Positions 25,420-36,134 of a DNA stretch of 64,000 nt are shown here, in pieces; positions within the stretch are counted from its first letter, which is position 1; each line of letters opens with the position of its first letter. A model generated the notes under the pieces. The model was not told where the DNA came from. It made no database searches and worked only from the letters and a program-made list of their open reading frames with translations. The translations under genes and the position numbers were made by a program. This stretch comes from PHBD01 sp964578535. Its GTDB lineage: Bacteria; Desulfobacterota; Syntrophia; Syntrophales; PHBD01. The DNA lies in assembly GCA_964578535.1 (NCBI GenBank), contig CAZODI010000015.1, positions 1-64,000 on the forward strand, written 5' to 3'.

Positions 25420-25441
25420 GCAGACCCTCTCTCCGGCCGCG

Positions 25442-25963
25442 TTATTCCAGGATGGCGGCGATGATCTCCCGGCAGAAGGCGGGCAGATCGTCGGGCATCC
25501 GAGATGTGATGATCGTCCCGTCGCGGACGACGGGCTCATCCACCCACTCTGCGCCTGCATGGATCATATCGTCCTTCATGCTGAAGAAACTGGTGACCCT
25601 GCGGCCGCGGATAATGTCCGCCGACGCCAGCATCCAGCCTGCATGACAGATGGTCGCCACCACTTTGCCCCGCGCATGGGCCTCCCTCACGAGCCTCACC
25701 ATCGGCGGATGCCGTCGCATGAGGTCCGGCGAATAGCCGCCCGGCACAATCACGGCGTCGCAGTCGCCGACATCGATTCCGGCCGCCGCCTCGTCCGCGG
25801 TTACCTCCATGCCCCGCTCGCTCCGGTAGGTCCGTCCCTTCTCCGGCCCGACGGTGACGACCCGGGCGCCGGCCTCCCGCATGCGGATCAGCGGGTACCA
25901 CAGCTCCAGGATCTGGTAGCGGTCCTCCACAAGGACGATGATCTTCTTTCCCTTCAATTCCAT
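25442..25963 (-). CDS. DJ-1/PfpI family protein
   Basis: The 173-residue protein is a single DJ-1/PfpI domain. The nucleophilic elbow is VATICHAGWML (Cys near 105 followed by His), and the conserved Glu is in VLVEDRYQILELWYPLIRM. VIVPGGYSPDLMRRHP completes the signature. Members act as glyoxalases/deglycases, chaperones or peptidases. The position between acyl-CoA dehydrogenase and etfB suggests housekeeping of reactive carbonyls, but this is a guess. The ATG at 25963 follows GGGGGTTG. Confidence 0.88.
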   Translation of the reverse strand: MELKGKKIIVLVEDRYQILELWYPLIRMREAGARVVTVGPEKGRTYRSERGMEVTADEAAAGIDVGDCDAVIVPGGYSPDLMRRHPPMVRLVREAHARGKVVATICHAGWMLASADIIRGRRVTSFFSMKDDMIHAGAEWVDEPVVRDGTIITSRMPDDLPAFCREIIAAILE

Positions 25964-26030
25964 GAACAACCCCCCATCCACTCTCGAAGACTCCTTGCAT
26001 TCGGCGGCCGGCGGACGGCACGTCCGTTCT

Positions 26031-27374
26031 TCATCCTTGCCCTGGGACGACCTTCTTGAAGGCCGAGCCGGGGAAGAAACAGTAGGGACAGGATTCCGGA
26101 GGCTCCCTGCCCACATGGACGTTGCCGCAGACCCGGCAGCGCCAGAGGAAGATGCCCTCTCCGACTTCGTCCTCCCCGGGAGCCGGGATCCCCGTGACGG
26201 GCAGATCGTGCAGCGAAGGCATCACGGGCCGGTAGGAACCGAGCACCGTCCCGGCGAGGATGATCCGCTGGATCTCGCTGGTACCCTCGTAGATCTTGAG
26301 CAGCCGGATGTCGCGCAGCAGCTTCTCCATCGGGAACATTCTCGTGTATCCGTATCCCCCCATGATCTGCATCGCGTCGTCCGCGATCTGCCAGGCGGCT
26401 TCGGTGGCAAACATCTTCGAGATGGCGGACGATGTCGTGGCATCCATGCCGGAATCCACCTCCCAGGCGGATTTCCAGGTCAGGAGGCGCGCCGTCTCCA
26501 GTTTCTGGTACATCTCCGCAAGACGGAACTGTGTGTTCTGAAAACTGCTCAGGGGTGTTCCGAAGGCCTGGCGCTTCCTGGCGTAGTCCAGGGCGAACTC
26601 CATGGCGCTGCGGGCCGCGCCGACAGCGAGGGCGCCGATGGCCGGACGGGTCCGGGTGAAGGTCTTCATGGCAAGGATAAACCCCTTGCCCGGCGGGGCC
26701 AGGACGTTCTTCCCCGGCACGAAGACGTCCCGGAAATGGATGCCCGTCGTGTTCGACGCCCGCTGGCCCAGCTTCGGGATGGGAGGACTCCGGGTGACGC
26801 CGTCCCAGTCCAGGTGTGCGAGAAAACCTCCGATGCCCTCGTAGCCCTTCGCCGGGTCGGTGGTGGCGAAGACGCTGATGTAGTCGGCAATGCCGCCGTT
26901 TGTCACCCAGTACTTCGTTCCGTTGAGGACATACCCGCCTTCCTGTTCGGTGACGCGGCAGCGCAGACTCGCGACGTCCGAGCCCATCGTCGGCTCCGAC
27001 GTCGCGAAGCAGATCCATTTCGCTTCCCTTGCCAGTTCCGAAAGATAGTGTTGCTTGAGGGGTTCGTTCCTGGAGAGGACCAGGGGAGTCAGCCCGAGGG
27101 AGTTGTCGAAGATCGAAGTCGCGACCCCGGAGCACGCCGCGGCCACCTCTTCCACCATGAGGACCATCTCGAGGAGGCCGTACCCCCTGCCGCCGTATTC
27201 GCGGGGCACGCCTGCGTTGCTGATCCCCTCCTCAAAGGCTTTCCTCAGGAGGGACAGCGGAAGCTCGTCCCGCGCGTCGCCGGTCCATGCCAGGGGCAGG
27301 ACTTCCCTCAATGCGAAATCCCGCGCCTTTCTCTGGATGTCCGCCTGTTCCGGAGTCAGATCAAAGCCCAGCAT
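26031..27374 (-). CDS. Acyl-CoA dehydrogenase with C-terminal rubredoxin-like domain
   Basis: The 447-residue enzyme has a full acyl-CoA dehydrogenase body (residues 1-385). It includes FATSEPTMGSDVASLRCRV, the flavin-binding YVLNGTKYWVTNGG, and MGGYGYTRMFPMEKLLRDIRLLKIYEGTSEIQR with the catalytic Glu. A linker leads to a rubredoxin-like tail (LWRCRVCGNVHVGREPPESCPYCFFPGSAFKKV) with two CxxC pairs that should bind one iron or zinc. The fusion suggests direct electron delivery or a structural metal site. It heads an operon with pfpI, etfB, etfA, korA and korB. CTGGAGG lies 8 bases before the ATG. Confidence 0.93.
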   Translation of the reverse strand: MLGFDLTPEQADIQRKARDFALREVLPLAWTGDARDELPLSLLRKAFEEGISNAGVPREYGGRGYGLLEMVLMVEEVAAACSGVATSIFDNSLGLTPLVLSRNEPLKQHYLSELAREAKWICFATSEPTMGSDVASLRCRVTEQEGGYVLNGTKYWVTNGGIADYISVFATTDPAKGYEGIGGFLAHLDWDGVTRSPPIPKLGQRASNTTGIHFRDVFVPGKNVLAPPGKGFILAMKTFTRTRPAIGALAVGAARSAMEFALDYARKRQAFGTPLSSFQNTQFRLAEMYQKLETARLLTWKSAWEVDSGMDATTSSAISKMFATEAAWQIADDAMQIMGGYGYTRMFPMEKLLRDIRLLKIYEGTSEIQRIILAGTVLGSYRPVMPSLHDLPVTGIPAPGEDEVGEGIFLWRCRVCGNVHVGREPPESCPYCFFPGSAFKKVVPGQG

Positions 27375-27905
27375 GAAGAACCTCCAGGTTCTGGAATCAG
27401 GATGCGGAGAGGGTGTTCCCCATGCCCGTTGGGGGGCCCTCTCCCTGTGCCGAGTGAGAAGTGGATTGGACTGCTTTGCCTGGCTTGCAGAGTGATGCTT
27501 TCAGGTTGGATTCGCAATCGGGGATGGACGGGTTTGGGATCGGGGCAACCCTGATAAGGGGCGTCGAAAAGGATGACAAGAGTGCGGAGAAGGAACGGCC
27601 GCGGCTGCGGCTCAGCGCCTGGTGATCGTCAGGTGAACGAAGGCGACGTGCTGACGGTCCGTGAGGGCCACTCTGAAGGTCTTCGGGGCGAACCGGTTCC
27701 GGATGCGCGTAACGAGCCTGTTGCTGACGCAGTTGCCCAGCTCGTCCCCGCGGACCTGGACCTTCCGACGTTCACCGTGTACCGGCCGTCGATTCCCTGG
27801 ACGACGGCGCACCTGCTCACACCCCGGGCTTGCCCGAGCAGGCTCAGCAGGTGGTAAACATTAGATCTTTAAGGGAATTATCAGTCGTCTTGTTCGATCT
27901 GGCGG
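27375..27905. other. Leader of the acyl-CoA dehydrogenase operon and a possible decayed gene
   Basis: GGAGAGGG (27406-27413) and CCCTCTCC (27437-27444) form a hairpin in the 5' leader of the minus-strand operon; no T-run follows. At 27612-27860 two minus-strand frames look coding in turn (CAVVQGIDGRYTVNVG in one, VQVRGDELGNCVSNRLVTRI in another), as if one gene had suffered a frameshift. I could not assign a family, and this may be chance in GC-rich DNA. Confidence 0.3.
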
Positions 27906-29033
27906 TTAGATCCGTTCGCCGCAGGCATTGCAGAAAGAAGAGCCCGGCAGGTTTTCCGTCCCGCAGGCGCCGCACTTCTTCATCACGGGCTTTTCATCCG
28001 CCGGCTTTCCGCATGCCGGGCAGAACCGGCCCTGGGGCGGAATGTCCCCGCCGCAGGTAGCGCACTTCTTGTACAGCAGGAGAGGCTGGCCGCAGAAGGA
28101 GCAGAACTTGGCCCCCTTCGGGACGGGCTGGCTGCATCCGGGACAGGAAAGGGCGGTCTCGGCCGTGCCCGTGCCCGCTGCTGTGCCGGGCCGGAAGGCG
28201 TCGGCGAACATGGCGGGCATCATGAAGCCCATTCCCATGCCCAGGGCCGAACCGGCCTCTCCCTGGTTGGCAGCGGCGTTTTCCAGGGCCATGGCGGCCT
28301 TCATCTTGAGCAGCTTGTTCAGGTCGTCAAACACCCCCAGCTTGCTCTTGTCGTCGATGGCCTTCTGGACCTCCGGCGGGGGCGTGATGGAATTGATGTA
28401 GAGATCCAGCAGCCTCAGCCCGAACTGCGCCAGATCCTCCTGGAGAAGCTGCTTGAGTCCCGCCGACAGCTCGTCGTACTTCGCCGGCAGATTGAAGATC
28501 GTGTCGATCTGCTCTCCCATGAAGTCGTTGAACCGTGATGCGATGACGCGGCTCAGGTACTCCTCCAGGTCCGCCGTTCCGTAGGATGCCTTCGTTCCCA
28601 CCAGGCTGTTGATGAAGAGGACCGGCTGGACGATCCGGATGTTGAAGACGCCGAAGGCCCGCAGTCGGATCAGCCCGAGTTCGGAGTCGCGGAAGGCCAC
28701 GGGATCGCGGGTTCCCCATTTCAGGTTCGGGAATACCTTCATGTTGGCCATGTAGACTTCCGCCCGGAGGGGGCTGGTCATTCCCCAGGGCGTGCTCAGG
28801 ATCTTCGTCAGGATCGGGATGTTCATCGTCTTGAGGGTATGCCGTCCCGGTCCGAGGGCATCCACGGCCTTGCCGTTGTAGAAGAAAACCGCCGCCTGGC
28901 TTTCCCGCACGGTCAACTGGGCCCCCCACTTGATCTCCCCCGATCCTTCCTGGGGAATGCGGTGGGCGAGCTCCTGCCCCGAATCGTCGAACCACTCGAT
29001 GACTTCCAGAAAGACGATGTTGTTCGTGCCCAT
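27906..29033 (-). CDS. SPFH-domain protein with C-terminal zinc ribbons
   Basis: The 375-residue protein begins with an SPFH/band-7-like domain (about 15-250) of the 'virion core protein-like' type, including VRESQAAVFFYNGKAVDALGPGRHTLKT and ITPPPEVQKAIDDKSKLGVF. A Gly/Met-rich stretch follows. Three zinc ribbons end the protein: CPGCSQPV..CSFCG, CATCGGDI..CPACG and CGACGTEN..CNACG. No membrane anchor is visible, so it is probably cytosolic. Bacterial relatives are poorly understood and may organise membrane or protein complexes. It diverges from the HD phosphohydrolase gene. Confidence 0.85.
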   Translation of the reverse strand: MGTNNIVFLEVIEWFDDSGQELAHRIPQEGSGEIKWGAQLTVRESQAAVFFYNGKAVDALGPGRHTLKTMNIPILTKILSTPWGMTSPLRAEVYMANMKVFPNLKWGTRDPVAFRDSELGLIRLRAFGVFNIRIVQPVLFINSLVGTKASYGTADLEEYLSRVIASRFNDFMGEQIDTIFNLPAKYDELSAGLKQLLQEDLAQFGLRLLDLYINSITPPPEVQKAIDDKSKLGVFDDLNKLLKMKAAMALENAAANQGEAGSALGMGMGFMMPAMFADAFRPGTAAGTGTAETALSCPGCSQPVPKGAKFCSFCGQPLLLYKKCATCGGDIPPQGRFCPACGKPADEKPVMKKCGACGTENLPGSSFCNACGERI

Positions 29034-29092
29034 GGAACCCTCCCCAGTTCAAGATGCATGCCGGTCCCGGAATGGTGAACGGAATGGCGCTG

Positions 29093-29121
29093 ATGATAGG
29101 AATCCCCCTGAAATCTGTCAA
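29093..29121 (-). promoter_or_regulatory. Sigma-70-type promoter for the SPFH gene
   Basis: TTGACA (29121 to 29116), a 17-bp spacer and TATCAT (29098 to 29093) are close to consensus. The ribosome site GGGGAGGG precedes the ATG at 29033. Confidence 0.7.
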
Positions 29122-29177
29122 GAACAAAAGGGTTTGGCCGTTTGAACTTTCAACCGGAATGGTATAAGAGAGCCCTC

Positions 29178-30596
29178 ATGGATTCATCGGGGAACGATTC
29201 CAGCCGGGTCTACCAGGGAAAGGCGCTCATTGCCGACCCGATCTATTCGTATGCTTTCTTCACCGTACCGACGCCTGACGCGGCGGGGGAGGCGACCGAA
29301 AAGGACCTGATCGACACACCCTGGCTCCAGAGGCTCCGGCGGATTTACCAGCTCCAGAGCGCCCGCTGGGTCTATCCCTCCGCGGAGCATACCCGCTTCC
29401 AGCACTCCCTGGGGACGATGCACAACGCCGGCGAGTTTGCCCGGCACCTCTATCCCAGCCTCAAGAATGTCTGTGCCGACGCACCGAGCCTTCCCTTCGT
29501 GGAAGAGCTCCTGCGCCTGGGAGGCCTTCTCCACGACGTGGGCCACGGCCCATACGGACACTTCTTTGACGATCACTACCTGTCGCGTTACGGACTGACG
29601 CACGAGGATCTCGGGGGGCTGATCATCACGCGCCGGCTCGGCCGGATGATCGCCCGGATCCGGCGAAGCCCCGAGGGGCCGTTTGACGAGGGCGAGCGGC
29701 TGAATCCGGGCGACGTGGCCTTCCTGATCAAGAGGTCGTCGGGGGCCGACGGAAGAAAGCCCCGCTGGCTCCGTTTCCTGCGCCAGCTCTTCTCGGGGAT
29801 CTACACCGTGGACAACCTCGATTATGTCCAGCGGGACGCATACATGACCGGCTTTTCCCTGGACATGGTGGACATGGCCCGGCTCCGGTTCTACACGTTT
29901 TTTACGGAGAAAGGCCTTACGCTTCACAAGGCCGGCGTGACCGCCCTGAGCCGCTTCGTCAATGCCCGCCTGAACCTGTACACGAACGTCTATTTCCATC
30001 GCACGACCCGCGCGCTGGACCTTCATCTCCAGGAGGTTTTCAGCGATACCCTCGACCTGCTCCTGACGGGGAGCCCCGCGGATGACCTGGACGGGTATCT
30101 CGGCTGCGACGAGTGGCGGCTTTTCCAGGAGGTCCGGTCGTGGCAGGGATGCGGAGACCGCAAGAAGGAGCGCCTCGCCCGCCAGTGGCAGCGGTTCTAC
30201 AACCGGGAGCTGAAGTGGAAAATGGCCTATTCGACGGAGATCCCCGTTGATCGTCTCCCGAGGGGCACCCAATTTTCCAGTGCCGCCCATTTTGAAGAGC
30301 GGATCCGCTCTCTCCTGCCGAAGCCCTTGCGGGGCCTGTCATTCCGGGTCGATCTGGCGACGCAGGATCCCCGTCCCATCAATCCGATGGCGGAATCGGA
30401 GAGGCGCATCCTGATCTTCGACCCGGTGACGGGGCAGACCTCTGCGGAGCCCCTCCGGGAGATCTACCGGTTCATCCCCGCCCGGGTGGTTCATTTCCGG
30501 GTATTTGCACTCAATCACGTCCACGACCGATCCCTCTCCGCGGCCGCGGAAAAGGCCCTTGAATTGATTGAAGAAGCATCCTCTACGAACGTATGA
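29178..30596 (+). CDS. HD-domain phosphohydrolase (COG1078, dNTPase-like)
   Basis: The 472-residue protein is an HD-superfamily metal-dependent phosphohydrolase related to dNTP triphosphohydrolases and SAMHD1-like proteins. The metal motif is visible: H76 in RFQHSLGTMH, H119-D120 in LLHDVGHGPYGHFFD, and a later Asp in VDNLDYVQRDAYMTGFS. The start is uncertain: ATG 29178 agrees with a TATAAG element at 29163-29168, which would place a TTG at 29142 upstream of transcription. Its stop overlaps the next start by 4 bp (ATGA), so it is translationally coupled to the NrdD-like gene. A role in nucleotide pool control is likely from family and context; the substrate is unknown. Confidence 0.88.
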   Translation: MDSSGNDSSRVYQGKALIADPIYSYAFFTVPTPDAAGEATEKDLIDTPWLQRLRRIYQLQSARWVYPSAEHTRFQHSLGTMHNAGEFARHLYPSLKNVCADAPSLPFVEELLRLGGLLHDVGHGPYGHFFDDHYLSRYGLTHEDLGGLIITRRLGRMIARIRRSPEGPFDEGERLNPGDVAFLIKRSSGADGRKPRWLRFLRQLFSGIYTVDNLDYVQRDAYMTGFSLDMVDMARLRFYTFFTEKGLTLHKAGVTALSRFVNARLNLYTNVYFHRTTRALDLHLQEVFSDTLDLLLTGSPADDLDGYLGCDEWRLFQEVRSWQGCGDRKKERLARQWQRFYNRELKWKMAYSTEIPVDRLPRGTQFSSAAHFEERIRSLLPKPLRGLSFRVDLATQDPRPINPMAESERRILIFDPVTGQTSAEPLREIYRFIPARVVHFRVFALNHVHDRSLSAAAEKALELIEEASSTNV

Positions 30597-32644
30597 TCTC
30601 CCGACCTCCTTCCGAAACCACCGATATCACGCTTTTCGTCCGCACATCCGGCGAGGAGATCGCCCGGTGGAACCGCCAGCGCATCGTCGACGCCCTGATG
30701 CGGGAGACCGACATCGACCGGGAGACGGCCGAGGCTGTGAGCCGGGAGGTGGAAAAGCAGATTGTCGCGTCGGGAATCGCCGTCCTGACGGCTTCTCTCA
30801 TCCGTGAAATGGTGGATGCAAAGCTGATCGAGCGGGGCCTGGAACAGGCAAGAAAAATGCATGCCCGCCTCGGCTTCCCCCTGTACGACGTGCGGCAGCT
30901 CATTTTTCACGAGAATAAGGAAAACGCAAATGTTCCGCACGGTCCGGAGGGTACCAATCTCCTTCTGGCCGAGGGCGTCAAACGCGAATACGCGCTCCAT
31001 GAAGTGTTTTCCCAGGAGGTCGGGGATGCCCATGCATCCGGCGACATCCACCTCCACGGCCTTGGCTTTGTCGATCGGCCCTACAGCGCCTGTCTTACAC
31101 TGGAGCATCTCAAGAAAGCGGGGCTGTGCCTTCCCCATTCCATGAACGCAGCCAAGCCGGCGAAACATCCGGAGGTCCTGTTGGCCCACATGGTCCGGTT
31201 CAGCTCGGTCCTTCAGGGGCACCTTGCCGCCATGGTGGCGTGGGATGGCATCAACATTTCCTTTGCCCCCTACCTGGCGGGGATGTCGGACCGGGAAATC
31301 CGCCAGTTCGCCCAGATGCTTGTTTATGAGTTTTCACAACTCACCGCCGGCAGAGGCGGACAGGCAATGTTCACGGACATTCACCTTTATTGGGACGTTC
31401 CGCCGCACTTCAAGGGACTGAAAGTCACCGGGCCGGGTGGAATGGAGAAATCCGGGAGCTATGCCGATTGTCTGCCTGATGCCAGACGGTTCATATCGGC
31501 TCTTCTGGAGGTATTTCGAAAGGGCGACGCCACGGGACGGCCGTTCGTTTTCCCCCGCCCCCTGATTCATCTGACCAAGAGCTTTTTTGCCGATCCCCAG
31601 GGGGTGCCGCTTCTGGAACAGGCTGCCGAGGCAGCCGTTGAGAAGGGAAACCCCTGTTTTGTCTTTGACCGGGGTTCGCGTCCGTCTCTTTTTGGTCCGG
31701 GATTTCCGGGAACGCTGTCCGGAGGGAAGGCGTCCCGGTCTTTCCTGCTTCACAACGTCACCATCAACCTGCCCCGCCTGGGCTATCTGGCCGGCGGGGA
31801 CGATAACCGGCTGTTCGAGCTGCTTGGGGACAGGGTTGATCTGGCTGCCCGGGCACACCTTCAGAAGAAACGATACCTGGAGAGCCTGATCGGCCTGGGT
31901 GATGAAGGCCCCCTGGCCACCCTGGTCATGGCCATGAACGGGGAGCCGTTCATGGATATAGCCCGGTCCGCATCGCTTGTGGGGATGGTGGGTCTCCACG
32001 AGCTTGTATTGCTTCATCGGGGCGAGGGGCTGAACGGGTCGGACCATGCCCGGAAATTCGGCCTTGAGGTTGTGCGCCGGCTGGAATCCGCTGCGGCGGA
32101 GCAGGGAAGGCGCCTCGGAATTCAACTTCTGGCGGGACAGACGCATGCGGAGACGACCTCGTACCGTTTTGCACGCCTGGACCTCAAGTACCATTCCCCC
32201 CGTGCCGGTCATACGGTGCGGGGGAACCTTGCCCGGGGGGAGCTGTATTACACGAACTCCACCCATCAGCCCATCTCCGATCCGATGGAGCCCTTCGAGC
32301 GGGCCCGGCTGGAAGGAGCCTTTCACCCTCATCTGCCCGCGTTCCCGATCACCCAGATCTGGCTGGGGGAGGAAAGGCCGTCGCCTGGCACGGTTGCACA
32401 CTTTCTTGAACGGGTCTTCCAGGAAACGACCTGCGGCTGCATATCCCTGTCACCGGAATTCACGTCCTGCCTCCATTGTTCCACTGTCGATCGTGGACTC
32501 AGGGACACCTGCGGGTGCTGCGGTTCCACCCGGATAGAGCAGATTGCCCAGATCACGCAGTATTTCAGCCGGGTATCGGCATGGAACCGGGGAAAGCGGG
32601 CGGAGCTCAGGGATCGGAATCGAGGATTTCCTTCCCGTCCCTGA
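30593..32644 (+). CDS. Class III ribonucleotide reductase homologue lacking radical-site residues (NrdD-like, probably non-catalytic)
   Basis: The 683-residue protein has an N-terminal ATP-cone (about 12-90) and a class III reductase barrel, with blocks WDGINISFAPYLAGM, FTDIHLYWDVP, LHNVTINLPRLGYLAGGDD and LYYTNSTHQPISDP. The C-terminal zinc site is C-x2-C plus CGCC. Two essential features are missing. The glycyl-radical position of the (R-I/V-T-G-Y) motif is Gln656 (AQITQYF, codon CAG at 32558-32560), although the flanking VSAWNRGKRAELRDR is kept. The stretch after FDRG (362-385) has no Cys where relatives carry their active-site CC. No nrdG activase is nearby. It may be an allosteric or regulatory nucleotide-binding partner of the coupled HD protein. 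Confidence 0.85.
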   Translation: MISRPPSETTDITLFVRTSGEEIARWNRQRIVDALMRETDIDRETAEAVSREVEKQIVASGIAVLTASLIREMVDAKLIERGLEQARKMHARLGFPLYDVRQLIFHENKENANVPHGPEGTNLLLAEGVKREYALHEVFSQEVGDAHASGDIHLHGLGFVDRPYSACLTLEHLKKAGLCLPHSMNAAKPAKHPEVLLAHMVRFSSVLQGHLAAMVAWDGINISFAPYLAGMSDREIRQFAQMLVYEFSQLTAGRGGQAMFTDIHLYWDVPPHFKGLKVTGPGGMEKSGSYADCLPDARRFISALLEVFRKGDATGRPFVFPRPLIHLTKSFFADPQGVPLLEQAAEAAVEKGNPCFVFDRGSRPSLFGPGFPGTLSGGKASRSFLLHNVTINLPRLGYLAGGDDNRLFELLGDRVDLAARAHLQKKRYLESLIGLGDEGPLATLVMAMNGEPFMDIARSASLVGMVGLHELVLLHRGEGLNGSDHARKFGLEVVRRLESAAAEQGRRLGIQLLAGQTHAETTSYRFARLDLKYHSPRAGHTVRGNLARGELYYTNSTHQPISDPMEPFERARLEGAFHPHLPAFPITQIWLGEERPSPGTVAHFLERVFQETTCGCISLSPEFTSCLHCSTVDRGLRDTCGCCGSTRIEQIAQITQYFSRVSAWNRGKRAELRDRNRGFPSRP

Positions 32645-32747
32645 GATCGGGGACATCATCATTTTCAATGTCATTCCACATTGCGAACCATTCCGGGTTT
32701 ATCCTCCGGAGCCCTCGCTCTGCAGGCAGGAAAGAGGCCTGTACCCT

Positions 32748-32775
32748 TGACATTGCCGGGATCGATTCCTACATT
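32748..32775 (+). promoter_or_regulatory. Promoter of the gmhA-grpE-dnaK cluster
   Basis: TTGACA at 32748-32753, a 16-bp spacer and TACATT at 32770-32775. No CIRCE inverted repeat was found here or before grpE, so HrcA control is not evident. The CCCTTGACA context is also compatible with a heat-shock sigma factor, which I cannot distinguish. Confidence 0.6.
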
Positions 32776-32833
32776 AGGCACGCTTTGGGAAGCACGGGTT
32801 TATCGGCAATATTGACAATAAAACAGGGGCCTT

Positions 32834-33418
32834 ATGGAAGACAAGATCGTTCAGAGATTTCGTGAGAGTGCCCATCTGAAAGATGTCTTCATCAACGACA
32901 ACCTGGGAAAAATTGTGGGGGCTGTCGTTGCGATCACGGCCGCCTTGAAGGCGGGAAACAAGATCCTGCTTTTTGGAAACGGAGGATCCGCGGGTGATGC
33001 CCAGCATCTGGCAGGAGAGTTCGTCAACCGCTTCATGATCGAGCGGCCGCCTCTTCCGGCCATCGCCTTGACGACCGATTCGTCCGTGATTACGAGCATC
33101 GCCAACGACTTTGATTTTGGTGAAATATTCAGCAAGCAGATCCGTGCCTTGGGACAGCCCGGCGACATCGCCTGGGGAATCAGCACCAGCGGAGCGTCGG
33201 CCAACGTTCTCAAGGGGCTGGAAACGGCCAAGAAAATCGGGATGATCACGCTGGCCATGACGGGGAAGGACGGTGGCCTGATAGCCCGCATGGCGGATCA
33301 TTCCCTGAATGTGGCCTCCAGCAGCACCCCCCGCATTCAGGAGGTGCACATCACGGTCGGACACGTGATCTGCGAGATGGTGGATTACAAACTTTTTCAG
33401 AAGCCGGACCTGAAATGA
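32834..33418 (+). CDS. gmhA: Phosphoheptose isomerase
   Basis: The 194-residue SIS-domain enzyme converts sedoheptulose 7-phosphate to D-glycero-D-manno-heptose 7-phosphate, the first step of ADP-heptose synthesis for the LPS core. Signature blocks are GNKILLFGNGGSAGDAQHLAGEFVNRF, LTTDSSVITSIANDF and WGISTSGASANVLKGLETAK, with the C-terminal VHITVGHVICEMVDYKLF helix. Its length matches the family. It shares a promoter region with grpE and dnaK. Confidence 0.95.
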   Translation: MEDKIVQRFRESAHLKDVFINDNLGKIVGAVVAITAALKAGNKILLFGNGGSAGDAQHLAGEFVNRFMIERPPLPAIALTTDSSVITSIANDFDFGEIFSKQIRALGQPGDIAWGISTSGASANVLKGLETAKKIGMITLAMTGKDGGLIARMADHSLNVASSSTPRIQEVHITVGHVICEMVDYKLFQKPDLK

Positions 33419-33457
33419 ATTGGAATGAAGGCAACCCGGCCACTGGATAGATAATGG

Positions 33458-34057
33458 ATGATGGATATGGTCAAGAAGCCGAAACAGGAACATATCGAGG
33501 TGCATGGTCCGGGAGGCGAGCCGTTATCCCGTGCAGGAGCGAATGCCGACGGGGCGGGTTTTGTGGAAGATACTGTGGAATCCTTGAGGGCGAAACTGCA
33601 GGAGAGGGAGAGGGAGGCGGCCGAGAATTACGACAGGTATCTGCGGGCCATGGCTGAACTGGACAATTTCAGAAAACGAGCCGCCAGGGACAGAATGGAC
33701 GCCGTCAAGTACGGGAACGAGCACATACTGAAAGACCTGCTCCCGTTGACGGACGCCATGGACCGTGCCTTGCAGCAGTCGGAGACGTCCTGTGATTTCG
33801 AGGCCTTCCGGAAGGGGCTAGACCTGCTTCGATCTCAGCTGACAGCCTGCCTGGGCCGTCATGGCGTCGAGGCCATCGACTGTCTCCATAAGCCGTTCGA
33901 TCCGAATCTGCACGAGGCGCTGATGCAGGTGTCAGGGGATAAGCATGAAGACAACGAAGTCGTGGACGAACTGGAGAAAGGGTACCTGCTGAATGGTCGC
34001 CTGTTGAGGCCCGCCAAGGTGTCCGTCTGCAAACGAACCGGTGGCAATAATCATTGA
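33458..34057 (+). CDS. grpE: Nucleotide exchange factor GrpE
   Basis: The 199-residue GrpE has the long N-terminal coiled coil (about 40-95; LRAKLQEREREAAENYDRYLRAMAELDNFRKRAARDR) and the beta domain ending with GVEAIDCLHKPFDPNLHEALMQVSGDKHEDNEVVDELEKGYLLNGRLLRPAKVSV. It releases ADP from DnaK. ATGs at 33458, 33461 and 33467 are all possible starts with weak ribosome sites. It lies 42 bp before dnaK. hrcA and dnaJ are absent from the neighbourhood. Confidence 0.95.
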   Translation: MMDMVKKPKQEHIEVHGPGGEPLSRAGANADGAGFVEDTVESLRAKLQEREREAAENYDRYLRAMAELDNFRKRAARDRMDAVKYGNEHILKDLLPLTDAMDRALQQSETSCDFEAFRKGLDLLRSQLTACLGRHGVEAIDCLHKPFDPNLHEALMQVSGDKHEDNEVVDELEKGYLLNGRLLRPAKVSVCKRTGGNNH

Positions 34058-34099
34058 AAAGATGAAACCGCCCGAAACGGCGGCTAAGGAGGAAGGAAC

Positions 34100-36019
<1,920 letters not shown>

Positions 36020-36037
36020 GCACAGTCCCCCGATTTG

Positions 36038-36077
36038 AGGCCCGGGGCCGGTCAGACCGGTTCCGGGCCTTTTTTTG
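36038..36077 (+). terminator. Intrinsic terminator after dnaK
   Basis: AGGCCCGG...CCGGGCCT, with an inner CCGGT/ACCGG pairing, is followed by seven Ts. Confidence 0.88.
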
Positions 36078-36134
36078 TCGACGGAGGGAAGCATTTCCTG
36101 TAGCATGTCAACGCTTGATTCCGGTGGTTCACCC

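Noticed and set aside
29142..29177. TTG start at 29142 for the HD protein
   Set aside because: It would lie upstream of the predicted -10 TATAAG and has no ribosome site; ATG 29178 is preferred, though not certain.
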